DNA of 64,000 bases, from positions 94,242 through 158,241 of the forward strand of contig NZ_BOMQ01000004.1 in the NCBI RefSeq assembly GCF_016862275.1. The letters are read 5' to 3'. The translations under genes were made by a program, and so were the position numbers. Under the pieces are notes generated by a model. The model saw only the letters and a list, made by a program, of their open reading frames with translations. It made no database searches and had not been told where the DNA came from. Below, piece after piece: positions 38,779-47,952 of the stretch. How positions within the stretch are numbered: the stretch's first letter is position 1; each line of letters starts with the position of its first letter. Source of the DNA: Actinoplanes nipponensis (GTDB lineage Bacteria > Actinomycetota > Actinomycetes > Mycobacteriales > Micromonosporaceae).

Positions 38779-39614
38779 GAGCTGGGGTTACCCGGCGAGG
38801 ACGGCAAGTAACTCACGAAGATCGCGGTGCCCGGGAACAGCCGGCCGCGCAGCGGGCTCCACTGGCCCCAGATCTGCTCGTGGCCGGCCGGCCACTCCGG
38901 CTCGATCAGATCCGTCAGCACGAACCCGGCCGCGACCAGCTCGCGGATCCGGTCGCCCAGGGTGCGGTGCTGCTCGACGTAGCTGGGCACCCCGTCGGCG
39001 TCCTGCTCCACGTACGGCCGGCGGTCGAAGTAGGGGTGGACCGCCAGCAGGCCGTCCTCGCCCGGCTCGTCGAGGAAGATCCACCGCATCGGGTGAGTGA
39101 GCGAGAACACCCACCGGCCGCCGGGCCTGAGCACCCGGGCCACCTCGCGCATCACCGCGCCGGAGTCCGCCACGAACGGGATCGCCCCGAACGCGGTGCA
39201 GACCACGTCGAACGAGGACGTCGCGAACGGCAGGGCCAGCGCGTCGGCCTGCACCAGCGGCACCCGTACCCCGCATCGTTCGGCGGCCTCGCGCGCATGC
39301 CGCAGCATGCCCGCCGAGAGGTCCAGCGCGACCACCTCCGCGCCTTGCCCCTCCAGCCAGCGGGCCCCGGCCGCCGCTCCCGCGCCCAGCTCGAGGACGC
39401 GTTTGCCGCGTACCTCGCCCAGCAGCCGCGCGTCCGCCTCGCGCAGACCCTCCGGGCACCAGACGAAGTCGAGGTCGCCCAGGAACGCGCCGTGCTCGTC
39501 CTGGTAGTCGTCCGCGTCCAGATCCCACCAGTGCCGGCTGGCGACCCGGCTCTCGTCGTCGGTCACCGCCCGGCGCAGGGTGCCGGCCAGGGCCGGCGGT
39601 TGCGCTTCCATCAC
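38775..39614 (-). CDS. SAM-dependent methyltransferase, first gene of a damage-type operon
   Basis: A class I methyltransferase of about 279 residues. Motif I is VLELGAGAAAGARWLEGQGA near residue 80, with the acidic end of beta-2 in VVALDLSAGML. Then come VQADALALPFATSSFDVV (motif II/III) and MREVARVLRPGGRWVFSL. The N-terminus has WWDLDADDYQDEHGAFLG, typical of small-molecule or metabolite methyltransferases; the substrate is unknown. The start is taken as GTG 39614, 7 nt after TACCGT in a promoter of the same architecture as those of polA and uvrABC; ATG 39611 is the next codon. It is coupled to DUF2945 and DUF3140. Confidence 0.85.
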   Translation of the reverse strand: MMEAQPPALAGTLRRAVTDDESRVASRHWWDLDADDYQDEHGAFLGDLDFVWCPEGLREADARLLGEVRGKRVLELGAGAAAGARWLEGQGAEVVALDLSAGMLRHAREAAERCGVRVPLVQADALALPFATSSFDVVCTAFGAIPFVADSGAVMREVARVLRPGGRWVFSLTHPMRWIFLDEPGEDGLLAVHPYFDRRPYVEQDADGVPSYVEQHRTLGDRIRELVAAGFVLTDLIEPEWPAGHEQIWGQWSPLRGRLFPGTAIFVSYLPSSPGNPSS

Positions 39615-39621
39615 GGCCCAA

Positions 39622-39644
39622 ACGGTACGGGGGCCCTGTGACAC
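39622..39644 (-). promoter_or_regulatory. Damage-type promoter of the methyltransferase-DUF2945-DUF3140 operon
   Basis: On the minus strand GTGTCA (39644-39639), 11 nt, TACCGT (39627-39622), then GTG 39614 after 7 nt. The spacing is identical to that before polA, uvrB, uvrA and uvrC, with one mismatch in the TTGTCA box. Confidence 0.55.
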
Positions 39645-39749
39645 TTTTCCGGGGAGGCGGCCGAACAGCTCGCTGACCGCCTAAAACCCCCCAAAACACC
39701 CGCTCAGACGGGTTCCGCGGGAACAATGTGCCTCGGTCATCAGGAGGCC

Positions 39750-39780
39750 TTGCAACCTGTGGTAATGCGCACGGTAAGCT
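39750..39780 (+). promoter_or_regulatory. Candidate rpsA promoter
   Basis: TTGCAA (39750-39755) and TAAGCT (39775-39780) are 19 bp apart. This would leave a leader of about 185 nt before rpsA, long enough for autogenous S1 control. The rest of 39645-39969 shows no gene. Confidence 0.4.
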
Positions 39781-39969
39781 AGTCGATGCACTCGCGGATC
39801 GTGTGCCTCGGCAGGGAGCAGGTTCCGCAAGTCGTCGGTCCCAGCATGATCCTGCTCGCTTGATTCGACTCCAGTTGTCGTGATCACCGGATGTTCGTGC
39901 TGTGTCCGCCGTCAGTTCCGCGGGGCGCGAGAGACACCACGACACCATCCGTTCGGAGCAACAGTCCAC

Positions 39970-41496
39970 ATGACGAGCAGCATCGAGGCCACCTCGAGCG
40001 CCAACAAGGTCACCGTCGACGATCTCGGCTCGGAGGAAGCATTCCTCGCAGCCATCGACGAGACCATCAAGTACTTCAACGACGGCGACATTGTCGAAGG
40101 CACCGTCGTCAAGGTCGATCGGGACGAGGTCCTGCTCGACATCGGCTACAAGACCGAGGGCGTCATCCCCTCGCGCGAGTTGTCGATCAAGCACGACGTG
40201 GACCCCGCGGAAGTGGTGTCGGTCGGTGACCACATCGAAGCCCTCGTCCTCACCAAGGAGGACAAGGAAGGTCGCCTGATCCTCTCGAAGAAGCGTGCGC
40301 AGTACGAGCGCGCGTGGGGCACCATCGAGAAGATCAAGGAGGACGACGGCGTCGTGCGCGGCTCCGTCATCGAGGTCGTCAAGGGCGGCCTCATCCTCGA
40401 CATCGGCCTCCGTGGCTTCCTCCCCGCCTCCCTGGTGGAGATGCGTCGCGTCCGCGACCTGCAGCCGTACGTGGGCCGCGAGCTCGAGGCCAAGATCATC
40501 GAGCTGGACAAGAACCGCAACAACGTGGTCCTGTCCCGCCGCGCCTGGCTCGAGCAGACGCAGTCCGAGGTTCGCACCGAGTTCCTCAACAAGCTGCAGA
40601 AGGGCCAGGTCCGCAAGGGCGTCGTGTCCTCCATCGTCAACTTCGGCGCCTTCGTGGACCTGGGTGGCGTGGACGGCCTCGTGCACGTCTCCGAGCTCTC
40701 CTGGAAGCACATCGACCACCCGTCCGAGGTCGTCGAGGTCGGCCAGGAGGTCGAGGTCGAGGTCCTGGACGTCGACCTGGACCGCGAGCGCGTCTCGCTG
40801 TCGCTGAAGGCGACCCAGGAAGACCCGTGGCGCCAGTTCGCCCGCACCCACGCGATCAACCAGATCGTGCCGGGCAAGGTCACCAAGCTGGTTCCGTTCG
40901 GCGCGTTCGTCCGCGTGGACGACGGCATCGAGGGCCTGGTGCACATCTCCGAGCTGGCCGAGCGGCACGTCGAGCTGCCCGAGCAGGTCGTCCAGGTGGG
41001 CTCCGACGTCATGGTCAAGGTCATCGACATCGACCTCGAGCGTCGCCGGATCTCGCTGTCGCTCAAGCAGGCCAACGAGAACTTCGTCGAGGGCGAGGAG
41101 CACTTCGACCCGACCCTCTACGGCATGGCGGCGACGTACGACAACGAGGGCAACTACATCTACCCGGAGGGCTTCGACCCCGAGACGGGTGAGTGGCTCG
41201 AGGGCTTCGACAAGCAGCGCGAGGCGTGGGAGAAGCAGTACGCCGACGCCCGCGAGCGCTGGGAGGCCCACACCAAGCAGGTGCAGGCGTCCCGCGAGGC
41301 CGACGCCGAGGCCGCGCTCAACCCGGTTCCGGCCGGCGGCGTGACCACCTCGTCGTCCAGCTCCACCTCGTCGTCCTCGTCGTCCTCGAGCTCGTCCTCG
41401 GGTCCGGCGCGCGCGGCGGAGGAGCCGGCCGGCACCCTGGCCACCGACGAGGCGCTCGCCGCTCTGCGCGAGAAGCTCGCCGGCGGCAAGGCCTGA
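39970..41496 (+). CDS. rpsA: 30S ribosomal protein S1
   Basis: mRNA-binding ribosomal protein. The 508 residues hold four S1 (OB-fold) domains, at about 37-105, 123-188, 209-277 and 294-363, each beginning with a GxVV or GxV element such as GDIVEGTVVKVDRDEVLLDI. Actinobacterial S1 has four repeats rather than the six of enteric S1. The C-terminal 90 residues are a Trp/Lys/Glu-rich linker followed by a run of about 17 Ser with one Thr (near residue 465) and an Ala-rich end. ATG 39970 gives the canonical MTSSIEATSSA start. It has a terminator just after it and is followed by coaE, as in mycobacteria. Confidence 0.97.
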   Translation: MTSSIEATSSANKVTVDDLGSEEAFLAAIDETIKYFNDGDIVEGTVVKVDRDEVLLDIGYKTEGVIPSRELSIKHDVDPAEVVSVGDHIEALVLTKEDKEGRLILSKKRAQYERAWGTIEKIKEDDGVVRGSVIEVVKGGLILDIGLRGFLPASLVEMRRVRDLQPYVGRELEAKIIELDKNRNNVVLSRRAWLEQTQSEVRTEFLNKLQKGQVRKGVVSSIVNFGAFVDLGGVDGLVHVSELSWKHIDHPSEVVEVGQEVEVEVLDVDLDRERVSLSLKATQEDPWRQFARTHAINQIVPGKVTKLVPFGAFVRVDDGIEGLVHISELAERHVELPEQVVQVGSDVMVKVIDIDLERRRISLSLKQANENFVEGEEHFDPTLYGMAATYDNEGNYIYPEGFDPETGEWLEGFDKQREAWEKQYADARERWEAHTKQVQASREADAEAALNPVPAGGVTTSSSSSTSSSSSSSSSSSGPARAAEEPAGTLATDEALAALREKLAGGKA

Positions 41497-41529
41497 GCGT
41501 CAGCTCGTAGCTAGCTAGTCCGGTCCGAG

Positions 41530-41561
41530 GGGCCGTCCGCGATTTCGGTCGCGGGCGGCCC
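41530..41561 (+). terminator. Terminator hairpin between rpsA and coaE
   Basis: A 13-bp stem (41530-41542 with 41549-41561, one G-U pair) closes a TTTCGG loop. It lies 33 nt after the rpsA stop, directly before the coaE -10 (CATACT, 41567-41572). Confidence 0.75.
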
Positions 41562-41578
41562 TTCGGCATACTTGCCCG

Positions 41579-42778
41579 GTGCTGAAGGTCGGTCTCACCG
41601 GAGGAATCGGCGCGGGCAAGAGCGCCGTCGCCCAGCGCCTGGCTGCCCGCGGCGCCGTCATCGTCGACGCGGACCGGCTGGCCCGCGAGGTGGTCGCGGC
41701 CGGCACGGACGGCCAGGCCGCGGTCGTCGAGGCGTTCGGGCCCGAGGTCCTCGGCGCCGACGGCGAGCTCGACCGGCCCGCGCTGGGCGCGCGGGTGTTC
41801 GGCGACGAAGCGGCCCGGCGCCGGCTCGAGGGCATCATCCACCCCCGGGTACGCGCCCGTACGGCGGAACTGACCGCGGCCGCCGCACCCGACGCGATCG
41901 TTGTCAACGACGTCCCGCTGCTGGTCGAGACCGGGCTGGCGGCGTCGTACCACCTGGTCGTCGTGGTCGACGCCGACCCGGCGGTACGGGTACGGCGGCT
42001 GGTCACGACCCGGGGCATGAGCGAGGAGCAGGCCGCCGCCCGGATCGCCGCGCAGGCCGACGACGCCGTACGGCGCGACGCGGCCGACGTCGTGCTCACC
42101 AACAACGGGGGTCTCGGGGAGCTGGACGCGCAGGTCGAGCGGCTGTGGCAGGACCGGCTGCGCCCGTACGAGAAGAACCTGCGACTCGGCCGGCACGCCC
42201 CGGCCGACGGCCTGCTCCGCGTCGTACCCCCGGATCCGACCTGGCCCCGGCAGGCGCAGCGGGTGATCGACCGGATCCGGCACGCGCTGCGGCCGCTGCT
42301 CGGCGGCGACGCCGACGTCACCCACATCGGCTCTACGGCCGTGCCCGGCCTGCCCGCGAAGGACCTGCTGGATCTCATGCTGGCCGTGCCCACCCTGGCC
42401 GAGGCCGACCGGGTCGCCGGGGCGCTCGGCGAAGCCGGCCTGCCGCGCCGGCCGGGCGATTGGTACGACAACGCCCGCGGCATGCCCGGCCAGACCTGGC
42501 CGAAGCGGCTGCACGGCAACGCCGACCCGGGACGGCCGGTCAATCTGCACGTGCGGGTGACCGGATCCCCGGGCTGGCGTTTCGCGCTGCTGATGCGCGA
42601 CCACCTGCGGGCGGTGCCCGCTGCGCGCGAGGAGTACGCGGCGGCCAAGCTGGGGTGGGCGGCCCAGCACGGGGATGTGGAGGGGTACGCCGAGGCCAAG
42701 GAGCCCTGGTTCGACGCGGAGGCGGCGGCTGCGCACAACTGGGCGCGGGAGACGGGCTGGCGGCCCTCGACGGCGTAG
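41579..42778 (+). CDS. coaE: Dephospho-CoA kinase fused to a GrpB (UPF0157) domain
   Basis: Last step of coenzyme A synthesis. The 399 residues are about twice the length of enteric CoaE. Residues 1-200 are the kinase: P-loop GLTGGIGAGKSAVA, VDADRLAREVV, IIHPRVRAR and the lid region VTTRGMSEEQAAARI. Residues 215-399 are a GrpB/UPF0157 domain related to nucleotidyltransferases (VTHIGSTAVPGLPAKDLLDL and HNWARETGW). The same fusion is known for mycobacterial CoaE, where the second domain assists folding or regulation. GTG 41579 follows CATACT by 6 nt, suggesting a leaderless transcript. Confidence 0.95.
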   Translation: MLKVGLTGGIGAGKSAVAQRLAARGAVIVDADRLAREVVAAGTDGQAAVVEAFGPEVLGADGELDRPALGARVFGDEAARRRLEGIIHPRVRARTAELTAAAAPDAIVVNDVPLLVETGLAASYHLVVVVDADPAVRVRRLVTTRGMSEEQAAARIAAQADDAVRRDAADVVLTNNGGLGELDAQVERLWQDRLRPYEKNLRLGRHAPADGLLRVVPPDPTWPRQAQRVIDRIRHALRPLLGGDADVTHIGSTAVPGLPAKDLLDLMLAVPTLAEADRVAGALGEAGLPRRPGDWYDNARGMPGQTWPKRLHGNADPGRPVNLHVRVTGSPGWRFALLMRDHLRAVPAAREEYAAAKLGWAAQHGDVEGYAEAKEPWFDAEAAAAHNWARETGWRPSTA

Positions 42779-43143
42779 CCGGCGCGCGGTCCGAGGGATC
42801 GTCCCGTGGTGGCTGCTCTTCGGTGGCGCTCGGCGTGTGCCGGCCCTTGGCGCTCGTGCCGGTGGCCCGGTCCGCGCGGTGAGGTGGTTCCGGGCAGAGA
42901 GGGGCGCTCGCGGCGGCCGGTTCGCGCAGCGCGCGACCATCGCGGATGCGCGCGCCGACCGGAGCCGGGGCAGCTATCCGCGGGCCGATCCGGCGCGCAC
43001 CGTGTGGTGGTGGCAGGCCGGACCGGACGGCCGCCGCGAGCGGCCTACGCGGCTACGCTATAGCCCGGGCCGGCGGCGGACAATGCCATTTCCGGCGCCG
43101 ATTGTGCACCCTGCGAACAGGCTCCCGGCCGGCTCCCGGAAAC
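42779..43143 (+). other. Gap between coaE and uvrB; possible gene remnant
   Basis: 365 bp without a clear gene. A plus-strand frame from about 42890 to 43090 has codon-like G/C at third positions and a run of three Trp codons ([17 protein letters not shown]), but no good start and no stop before uvrB, so it may be the remains of a gene. No terminator is obvious. Confidence 0.3.
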
Positions 43144-43166
43144 TTGTCACACCCACGACGTACGGT
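43144..43166 (+). promoter_or_regulatory. Damage-type promoter of uvrB
   Basis: TTGTCA (43144-43149), 11 nt, TACGGT (43161-43166), then ATG 43174 after 7 nt. This is a complete TTGTCR-3-N8-TAnnnT arrangement with a leaderless start. Confidence 0.7.
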
Positions 43167-43173
43167 GGTCTGC

Positions 43174-45297
43174 ATGGCGCTCGACATCCCACGACTCGAC
43201 GGCCGCTTCGAGGTCATCAGCGACTACAAACCGGCCGGTGACCAGCCCACGGCCATCGCCGACCTGGAGCGCCGGGTGCGCCGCGGCGATCGCAACACGG
43301 TGCTGCTCGGCGCCACCGGCACCGGCAAGAGCGCCACGACGGCCTGGCTCATCGAGAAGCTGCAGCGGCCGGCGCTCGTGATGGCACCCAACAAGACCCT
43401 GTGCGCCCAGCTCGCCAAGGAGTTCCGCGAGCTGATGCCCAACAACGCCGTCGAATACTTCGTCAGCTACTACGACTACTACCAGCCCGAGGCGTACATC
43501 GCGCAGTCCGACACCTACATCGAGAAGGACTCGTCGGTCAACGAGGAGGTCGAGCGGCTGCGGCACTCGGCCACCATGTCCCTGCTCACCCGCCGCGACG
43601 TGATCGTGGTGGCGACGGTGAGCGCGATCTACGGCCTCGGCACCCCGCAGGAGTACGTCGAGCAGGCGGTCAAGGTCAAGGTCGGCGAGGAGTGGGACCG
43701 CGACAAGCTGCTGCGCCGCCTGGTCGACATCCGGTACGCCCGCAACGACATGGCCTTCCAGCGCGGCACGTTCCGGGTCCGCGGCGACACGTTGGAGATC
43801 ATCCCGGCCTACGAGGAGCTCGCCGTCCGCGTCGAGTTCTTCGGTGACGAGATCGAGAAGCTGTACTACCTGCACCCGCTGACCGGCGAGATCGTGCGCG
43901 AGGTCGACCAGATGGTCATCTTCCCGGCCACGCACTACGCGGCCGGCCCGGAGCGGATGGAGCGGGCGATCCGCGACATCGAGGCCGAGCTGGCCGAGCG
44001 GCTGGCCGAGCTGGAGCGTCAGGGCAAGCTGCTGGAGGCGCAGCGGCTGCGGATGCGCACCACCTACGACATCGAGATGATGCGCCAGGTCGGCTTCTGC
44101 AACGGCATCGAGAACTACTCCATGCACATGGACGGCCGGTCGCCGGGGGAGCCGTCGCACACTCTGCTGGACTACTTCCCGGACGACTACATCACCGTCA
44201 TCGACGAGTCGCACGTGACGATCCCGCAGATCGGCGGCATGTACGAGGGCGACGCCTCCCGCAAGCGCATCCTCATCGAGCACGGCTTCCGGCTGCCCAG
44301 CGCCGCCGACAACCGCCCCCTGCGCTTCGACGAGTTCCTCGAGCGGGTCGGGCAGATGGTGTTCCTGTCCGCGACGCCGGGCCCGTGGGAGATGGGGCAG
44401 GCGCAGGGCGAGTTCGTCGAGCAGATCATCCGCCCGACCGGCCTGGTCGACCCCCAGGTGGTGGTGAAGCCGACCAAGGGCCAGATCGACGACCTGATGC
44501 ACGAGATCAAGCTGCGTACGGAGAAGGACGAGCGGGTCCTGGTCACCACGCTGACCAAGAAGATGGCCGAGGACCTGACCGACTACCTGCTGGAGAACGG
44601 CATCCGGGTCCGCTACCTGCACTCGGAGGTCGACACGCTGCGCCGCGTCGAACTGCTCAAGGAGCTGCGCAAGGGCGACTACGACGTCCTGGTCGGCATC
44701 AACCTGCTGCGCGAGGGCCTCGACCTGCCCGAGGTGTCGCTGGTGGCGATCCTCGACGCGGACAAGGAGGGCTTCCTGCGCAGCGGCCGCTCGCTCATCC
44801 AGACGATCGGCCGCGCGGCCCGCAACGTCTCCGGCGAGGTCCACATGTACGCGGACAAGATGACGCCCTCGATGCGGGACGCCATCGACGAGACCGACCG
44901 CCGCCGGGCCAAGCAGATCGCCCACAACGAGGCGAACGGCATCAGCCCGGAGCCGCTCCGCAAGAAGATCCACGACATCCTCGACGACATCTACCGCGAG
45001 GCCGAGGACACCGACTCGGCGATCGGCAGCAGCGGGCAGCTGGTCGGCGGGGGTGGCCGGCAGATGTCGCGCGGCAAGGGCCCGGTGCCGGAGACCCGCT
45101 CCAAGGCCCGCGCCTCCTCGGCGCCCGCCCGCGAGGGGATGGCCCGGGCCGAGCTCGCCAAGCTGATCCAGGACCTCAACGACCAGATGTTGGCCGCCGC
45201 CCGCGAGCTGCAGTTCGAGCTGGCGGCCCGGATCCGCGACGAGGTTCAGGAGCTGAAGAAGGAGCTCCGCGGCATGGACATGACCGGCGTCCGCTGA
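43174..45297 (+). CDS. uvrB: Excinuclease ABC subunit B
   Basis: Helicase-like damage verifier of nucleotide excision repair. It has 707 residues. Walker A is [16 protein letters not shown] near residue 45. The beta-hairpin region with [10 protein letters not shown] (about 95-105) inserts into DNA. The DEAD-like box is [14 protein letters not shown]. Helicase motifs [20 protein letters not shown] ([15 protein letters not shown]) and QTIGRAARN follow. The C-terminal UVR motif for UvrC contact ([20 protein letters not shown]) ends the protein. It is separated from the next gene by only 4 bp. Confidence 0.97.
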   Translation: MALDIPRLDGRFEVISDYKPAGDQPTAIADLERRVRRGDRNTVLLGATGTGKSATTAWLIEKLQRPALVMAPNKTLCAQLAKEFRELMPNNAVEYFVSYYDYYQPEAYIAQSDTYIEKDSSVNEEVERLRHSATMSLLTRRDVIVVATVSAIYGLGTPQEYVEQAVKVKVGEEWDRDKLLRRLVDIRYARNDMAFQRGTFRVRGDTLEIIPAYEELAVRVEFFGDEIEKLYYLHPLTGEIVREVDQMVIFPATHYAAGPERMERAIRDIEAELAERLAELERQGKLLEAQRLRMRTTYDIEMMRQVGFCNGIENYSMHMDGRSPGEPSHTLLDYFPDDYITVIDESHVTIPQIGGMYEGDASRKRILIEHGFRLPSAADNRPLRFDEFLERVGQMVFLSATPGPWEMGQAQGEFVEQIIRPTGLVDPQVVVKPTKGQIDDLMHEIKLRTEKDERVLVTTLTKKMAEDLTDYLLENGIRVRYLHSEVDTLRRVELLKELRKGDYDVLVGINLLREGLDLPEVSLVAILDADKEGFLRSGRSLIQTIGRAARNVSGEVHMYADKMTPSMRDAIDETDRRRAKQIAHNEANGISPEPLRKKIHDILDDIYREAEDTDSAIGSSGQLVGGGGRQMSRGKGPVPETRSKARASSAPAREGMARAELAKLIQDLNDQMLAAARELQFELAARIRDEVQELKKELRGMDMTGVR

Positions 45298-45301
45298 CGG
45301 C

Positions 45302-45700
45302 ATGCGGCGATCGGAGGCGGCGGCGTTCTACCGCCACTACCTGGCGACCGGCAACGCCCACGCCTTCGATCGCCTGAGCGACTTCGTGGCCGAGGACGTC
45401 CGGGTCAACGACGAGGTGCAGGGCCTGCCGGCGTACGTGGCGGGGCTGCGTGAGGTGGTCCGGGCCTTCCCGGACTACCAGTGGCGGCTGCAAGGGCTGC
45501 TGATCGACGGCGCGAGCATCGCGGCTCACTTCATCGACACCGGCACGCACCGGGGTGAGTTCATGGGGGTGGCTCCGACCGGCCGCAGCGTCCGGACGCG
45601 GGAGTTCTCGGTCTACCACCTGAAGGACGGGCGGTTGGCCGAGGTGTGGGTGACGGCGGGCAACCTCAGCATCCTCGATCAGCTCCGAGACGCCGGCTGA
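45302..45700 (+). CDS. SnoaL-like (ester cyclase) domain protein
   Basis: 132 residues, a single cone-shaped alpha+beta barrel of the NTF2/SnoaL superfamily. Recognisable pieces are AAAFYRHYLATGNAHAFDRL, GLPAYVAGLREVVRAFPDYQ and MGVAPTGRSVRTREFSVYHL with GRLAEVWVTAG. Polyketide cyclases, isomerases and orphan proteins share this fold; the substrate is unknown. It starts 4 bp after the uvrB stop and is presumably cotranscribed with uvrB, which would make it damage-inducible. Minisatellite DNA follows. Confidence 0.8.
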   Translation: MRRSEAAAFYRHYLATGNAHAFDRLSDFVAEDVRVNDEVQGLPAYVAGLREVVRAFPDYQWRLQGLLIDGASIAAHFIDTGTHRGEFMGVAPTGRSVRTREFSVYHLKDGRLAEVWVTAGNLSILDQLRDAG

Positions 45701-45720
45701 CGGCGGTCGCGGCGGGGAGG

Positions 45721-45923
45721 GCCGCAGCGCCGCGATGGTCGGGGGCCGGGAGAGTCGCGGGGCCGGGAAGGTCGCTCGGTCGGGAGGGCGGTGGCGCCGC
45801 GATGGTCGGGAGGGCGACAGCGTCGCGGGGCCGGGAAGGTCGCCTGGTTCGGAGGGCCGCAGCGCCACGATGGTCGGGGGCGGGGAGAGCCGCGGCGCCG
45901 GAAAGGTCGCCTGGCCGGAAAGG
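45721..45923. repeat. Three imperfect ~67-bp tandem repeats
   Basis: Copies start near 45721, 45788 and 45855, marked by GATGGTCGGG at 45734, 45801 and 45869 (spacing 67 and 68) and by GGCCGGGAAGGTCGC. The period is not constant modulo three and no frame looks coding. The array fills most of the 294-bp gap before the next GNAT gene. Confidence 0.8.
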
Positions 45924-45994
45924 TCTCGGTGCCGGGAGGGTCGCGGCCGGGAAGTCGCTCGGACGTGCGGCTGTGAGTCTCTAGGCTGGCGCGC

Positions 45995-47155
45995 GTGTCA
46001 GTGACCGACTCCGTGACCTGGACGCTACGGCCGTTCGAGGACGAGACCGAGCTCGTCACGCTGGCCGCGCGGTGTCTCGCCGCCGACGGCGGCCTGCCGC
46101 TTGCCGCCGATCCCGCTTTTCTGCGGCGGCGCTGGCGATCGGCCGGCATCGCGACCGTCCAGGGCCGTGACCACGCCGGCCGGCTGGTGGCCGCCGGCGC
46201 CGCCCGGCCCATGACCGCTCCTGCCGACCCCGCCGCCGGGTCTGCGACCGGTCCAGCAGGATCCGCGACCGCTTCGGCTGGTCGAGCCGGGCCTACGACT
46301 GTTCCGGTTGATCGAGCTGGGCCCGCGACTGCTCCGGCTGATCGAGCCGGGCCTGCGACTGCTCCGGCTGATCGAGCCGGGCCTGCGACTGGTCCGGCTG
46401 ATGCACCCGGGCCCGCGACTGCTCCGGCCGGGCCCATGGCAGGTCCGGCGGACTCCGCGGGTCCCGCGACCGGCCCGGCCGCCCCCGCCCAGCCGACCGC
46501 CACCCCCACCGGCGTGACCTTCTGCGGTCTCGTCGACCCCCAAGCGCGAGGCCGAGGACTCGGCTCCCACCTGCTCCGCTGGGCTCTCTCCCACCACCAG
46601 CCCGTCACCGTGGAAACCGAGTCATTGACCCGCGCGGCCGAGGACCTGTTCGCCGCTCACGGACTTCGGCAGGTCTTCGCCGAGGACGTCATGCGGATCG
46701 ATCTCGCCCGCGGCGTACCGGATGCGCCCTGGCCGGCCGGCGCCCAGCTGGCCTCCTGGTCCGCGGTTAGCGCTGGACGCTTCCACCGGGTGTATGCGGC
46801 CGCCTTCCGGGACCGGCCCGGTTTTCCCGGGTGGACCGCCGACCGGTGGATCGCCGACGTCTCCGAGGACGACGACTTCCGGCCGCAGTGGTCGGTGCTT
46901 GCCGGGCTGCCCGGTCTGGGCGACGCCGGGTTCGTCACCGCCGCGCTCGACTGGATCGTGCAGGTCGGGGTCGTGCCCGCCGCCCGGGGTCGCGGGCTGG
47001 GGGCCGCGCTCGTCGTGGAGGCCCTGCGGCGGATGCGGGCGGACGGCGCCACCCACGCCTGGCTGGACGTCAACGTCGACAATCCGGCGGTGCGGCTGTA
47101 CCGCCGGCTGGGGTTCGAGCACCGGGGGCGGCGGGCCCGGTACCGGCCGTCCTAG
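45995..47155 (+). CDS. Tandem-GNAT acetyltransferase with a repeat insertion (MshD-like layout)
   Basis: 386 residues, two GNAT domains. The first (about 10-230) is split by some 75 residues of Ala/Gly/Pro/Asp repeats (ADRAGPATAP units) placed before its acetyl-CoA loop LVDPQARGRGLGSHLLRWAL. The second (about 240-386) is intact, with VGVVPAARGRGLGAALVVEA and VDNPAVRLYRRLGFEHRGRR. Double-GNAT order and length recall mycothiol synthase MshD, but identity is not established. GTG 45995 lies 7 nt after TAGGCT (45982-45987), so the mRNA is probably leaderless. Minisatellites lie on both sides. Confidence 0.8.
   Translation: MSVTDSVTWTLRPFEDETELVTLAARCLAADGGLPLAADPAFLRRRWRSAGIATVQGRDHAGRLVAAGAARPMTAPADPAAGSATGPAGSATASAGRAGPTTVPVDRAGPATAPADRAGPATAPADRAGPATGPADAPGPATAPAGPMAGPADSAGPATGPAAPAQPTATPTGVTFCGLVDPQARGRGLGSHLLRWALSHHQPVTVETESLTRAAEDLFAAHGLRQVFAEDVMRIDLARGVPDAPWPAGAQLASWSAVSAGRFHRVYAAAFRDRPGFPGWTADRWIADVSEDDDFRPQWSVLAGLPGLGDAGFVTAALDWIVQVGVVPAARGRGLGAALVVEALRRMRADGATHAWLDVNVDNPAVRLYRRLGFEHRGRRARYRPS
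46271..46420 (+). repeat. 30-bp in-frame repeat inside the first GNAT domain
   Basis: Five tandem 30-bp units at 46271, 46301, 46331, 46361 and 46391; the third and fourth are identical (GCTCCGGCTGATCGAGCCGG then GCCTGCGACT). A partial sixth follows. Each unit encodes ten residues, so copy-number change stays in frame and only lengthens a loop. Confidence 0.9.
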
Positions 47156-47199
47156 ATCTGCTCGGCCAGCCCCAGCTTCGGCATTTATCGGGGTGGGCG

Positions 47200-47410
47200 C
47201 TCGGGTGCAGGCATGGGGAAGTTCGGCCTCGAGCGTCTGGTGTCGCCGTGCTGCTCCGGTGTCGGCGTTGGAGAAGTTCGGCCTCGAGTGACCGGAGTGG
47301 CCGTGCCGAGCTGCTCCGGTGCCGCCATGGGAGAGTTCGGCCTCGAGCACCCGGCGTCGCCGTGCTGAGCTGCTCCGGCGCCGGCGTGGGGCAGCGCAGC
47401 CTTGAGCGGG
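47200..47410. repeat. Imperfect ~57-bp tandem repeats, about four copies
   Basis: The core GTTCGGCCTCGAG occurs at 47221, 47276 and 47335, with a decayed copy near 47395, each joined to CTGCTCCGG about 35 bp later. The spacing varies (55, 59, about 60), and no frame is protein-like. It fills the gap between the GNAT gene and the convergent monooxygenase gene. Confidence 0.8.
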
Positions 47411-47444
47411 CGGGGACCGCAGCGCCACCCCGGTCAGCGCCCGA

Positions 47445-47759
47445 CTACGACTGCTCCGCCGGCACGTCCAGGAAGTGCTCGACCAGAGGCGGATTGGCGA
47501 AGTGCGGCCCGATCAGGGCGCGCCATTCCACGAAGCGTTCGGTGTCGCGGAAGTTCTTCAGGTGCGCTTCGACGGAGTCCCACTCCACCAGCAACACGAA
47601 ACGCGACGGGGACTCCACGCCGCGGGTCATCCGCACCGACCGGCAGCCTTCCGTTCCGGTCAGGACGGGACGAGCGGTGCGGTAGGCCGCGGCGAACTGG
47701 TCTTCCTGGCCGGGCACCACGTCGATCAGGGCGACTTCGAGGATCATGGCTTGCAGCAT
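47445..47759 (-). CDS. Antibiotic biosynthesis monooxygenase (ABM) domain protein
   Basis: 104 residues, one dimeric ferredoxin-like ABM domain: ILEVALIDVVPGQEDQFAAA, then VLTGTEGCRSVRMTRGVESP, FVLLVEWDSVEAHLKNFRDT and the closing FLDVPAE. Members range from quinol monooxygenases to haem-degrading enzymes; the haem/substrate residues cannot be assigned here. ATG 47759 is chosen because GAGAGG lies 8 nt upstream; ATG 47747 starts at the domain edge. It is convergent with the GNAT gene and divergent from terC. Confidence 0.82.
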   Translation of the reverse strand: MLQAMILEVALIDVVPGQEDQFAAAYRTARPVLTGTEGCRSVRMTRGVESPSRFVLLVEWDSVEAHLKNFRDTERFVEWRALIGPHFANPPLVEHFLDVPAEQS

Positions 47760-47952
47760 GCCACAACCTCTCCCACCCAGAGGGCTAGCCTCCTAGGACG
47801 CGCAAGCGGCTGTGACGCGTGAATGAACATGTCGGAAACGTCGGCGGGTGCATACTTGCGTCCGATTCACGGGTAAATGAGGGGGAGAGCCTCGACACGG
47901 ATTGTCGGGGTGATGTGCGAACCAGCCCGCGGATGCGACACAATAGCGGGCG

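Noticed and set aside
39681..39887. 68-codon minus-strand frame upstream of rpsA
   Set aside because: It covers the probable rpsA promoter, has atypical composition and no family resemblance.
43003..43020. Trp-Trp-Trp codons suggesting a trp leader peptide
   Set aside because: They lie upstream of uvrB, far from any trp gene, in a frame without a good start or a following attenuator.
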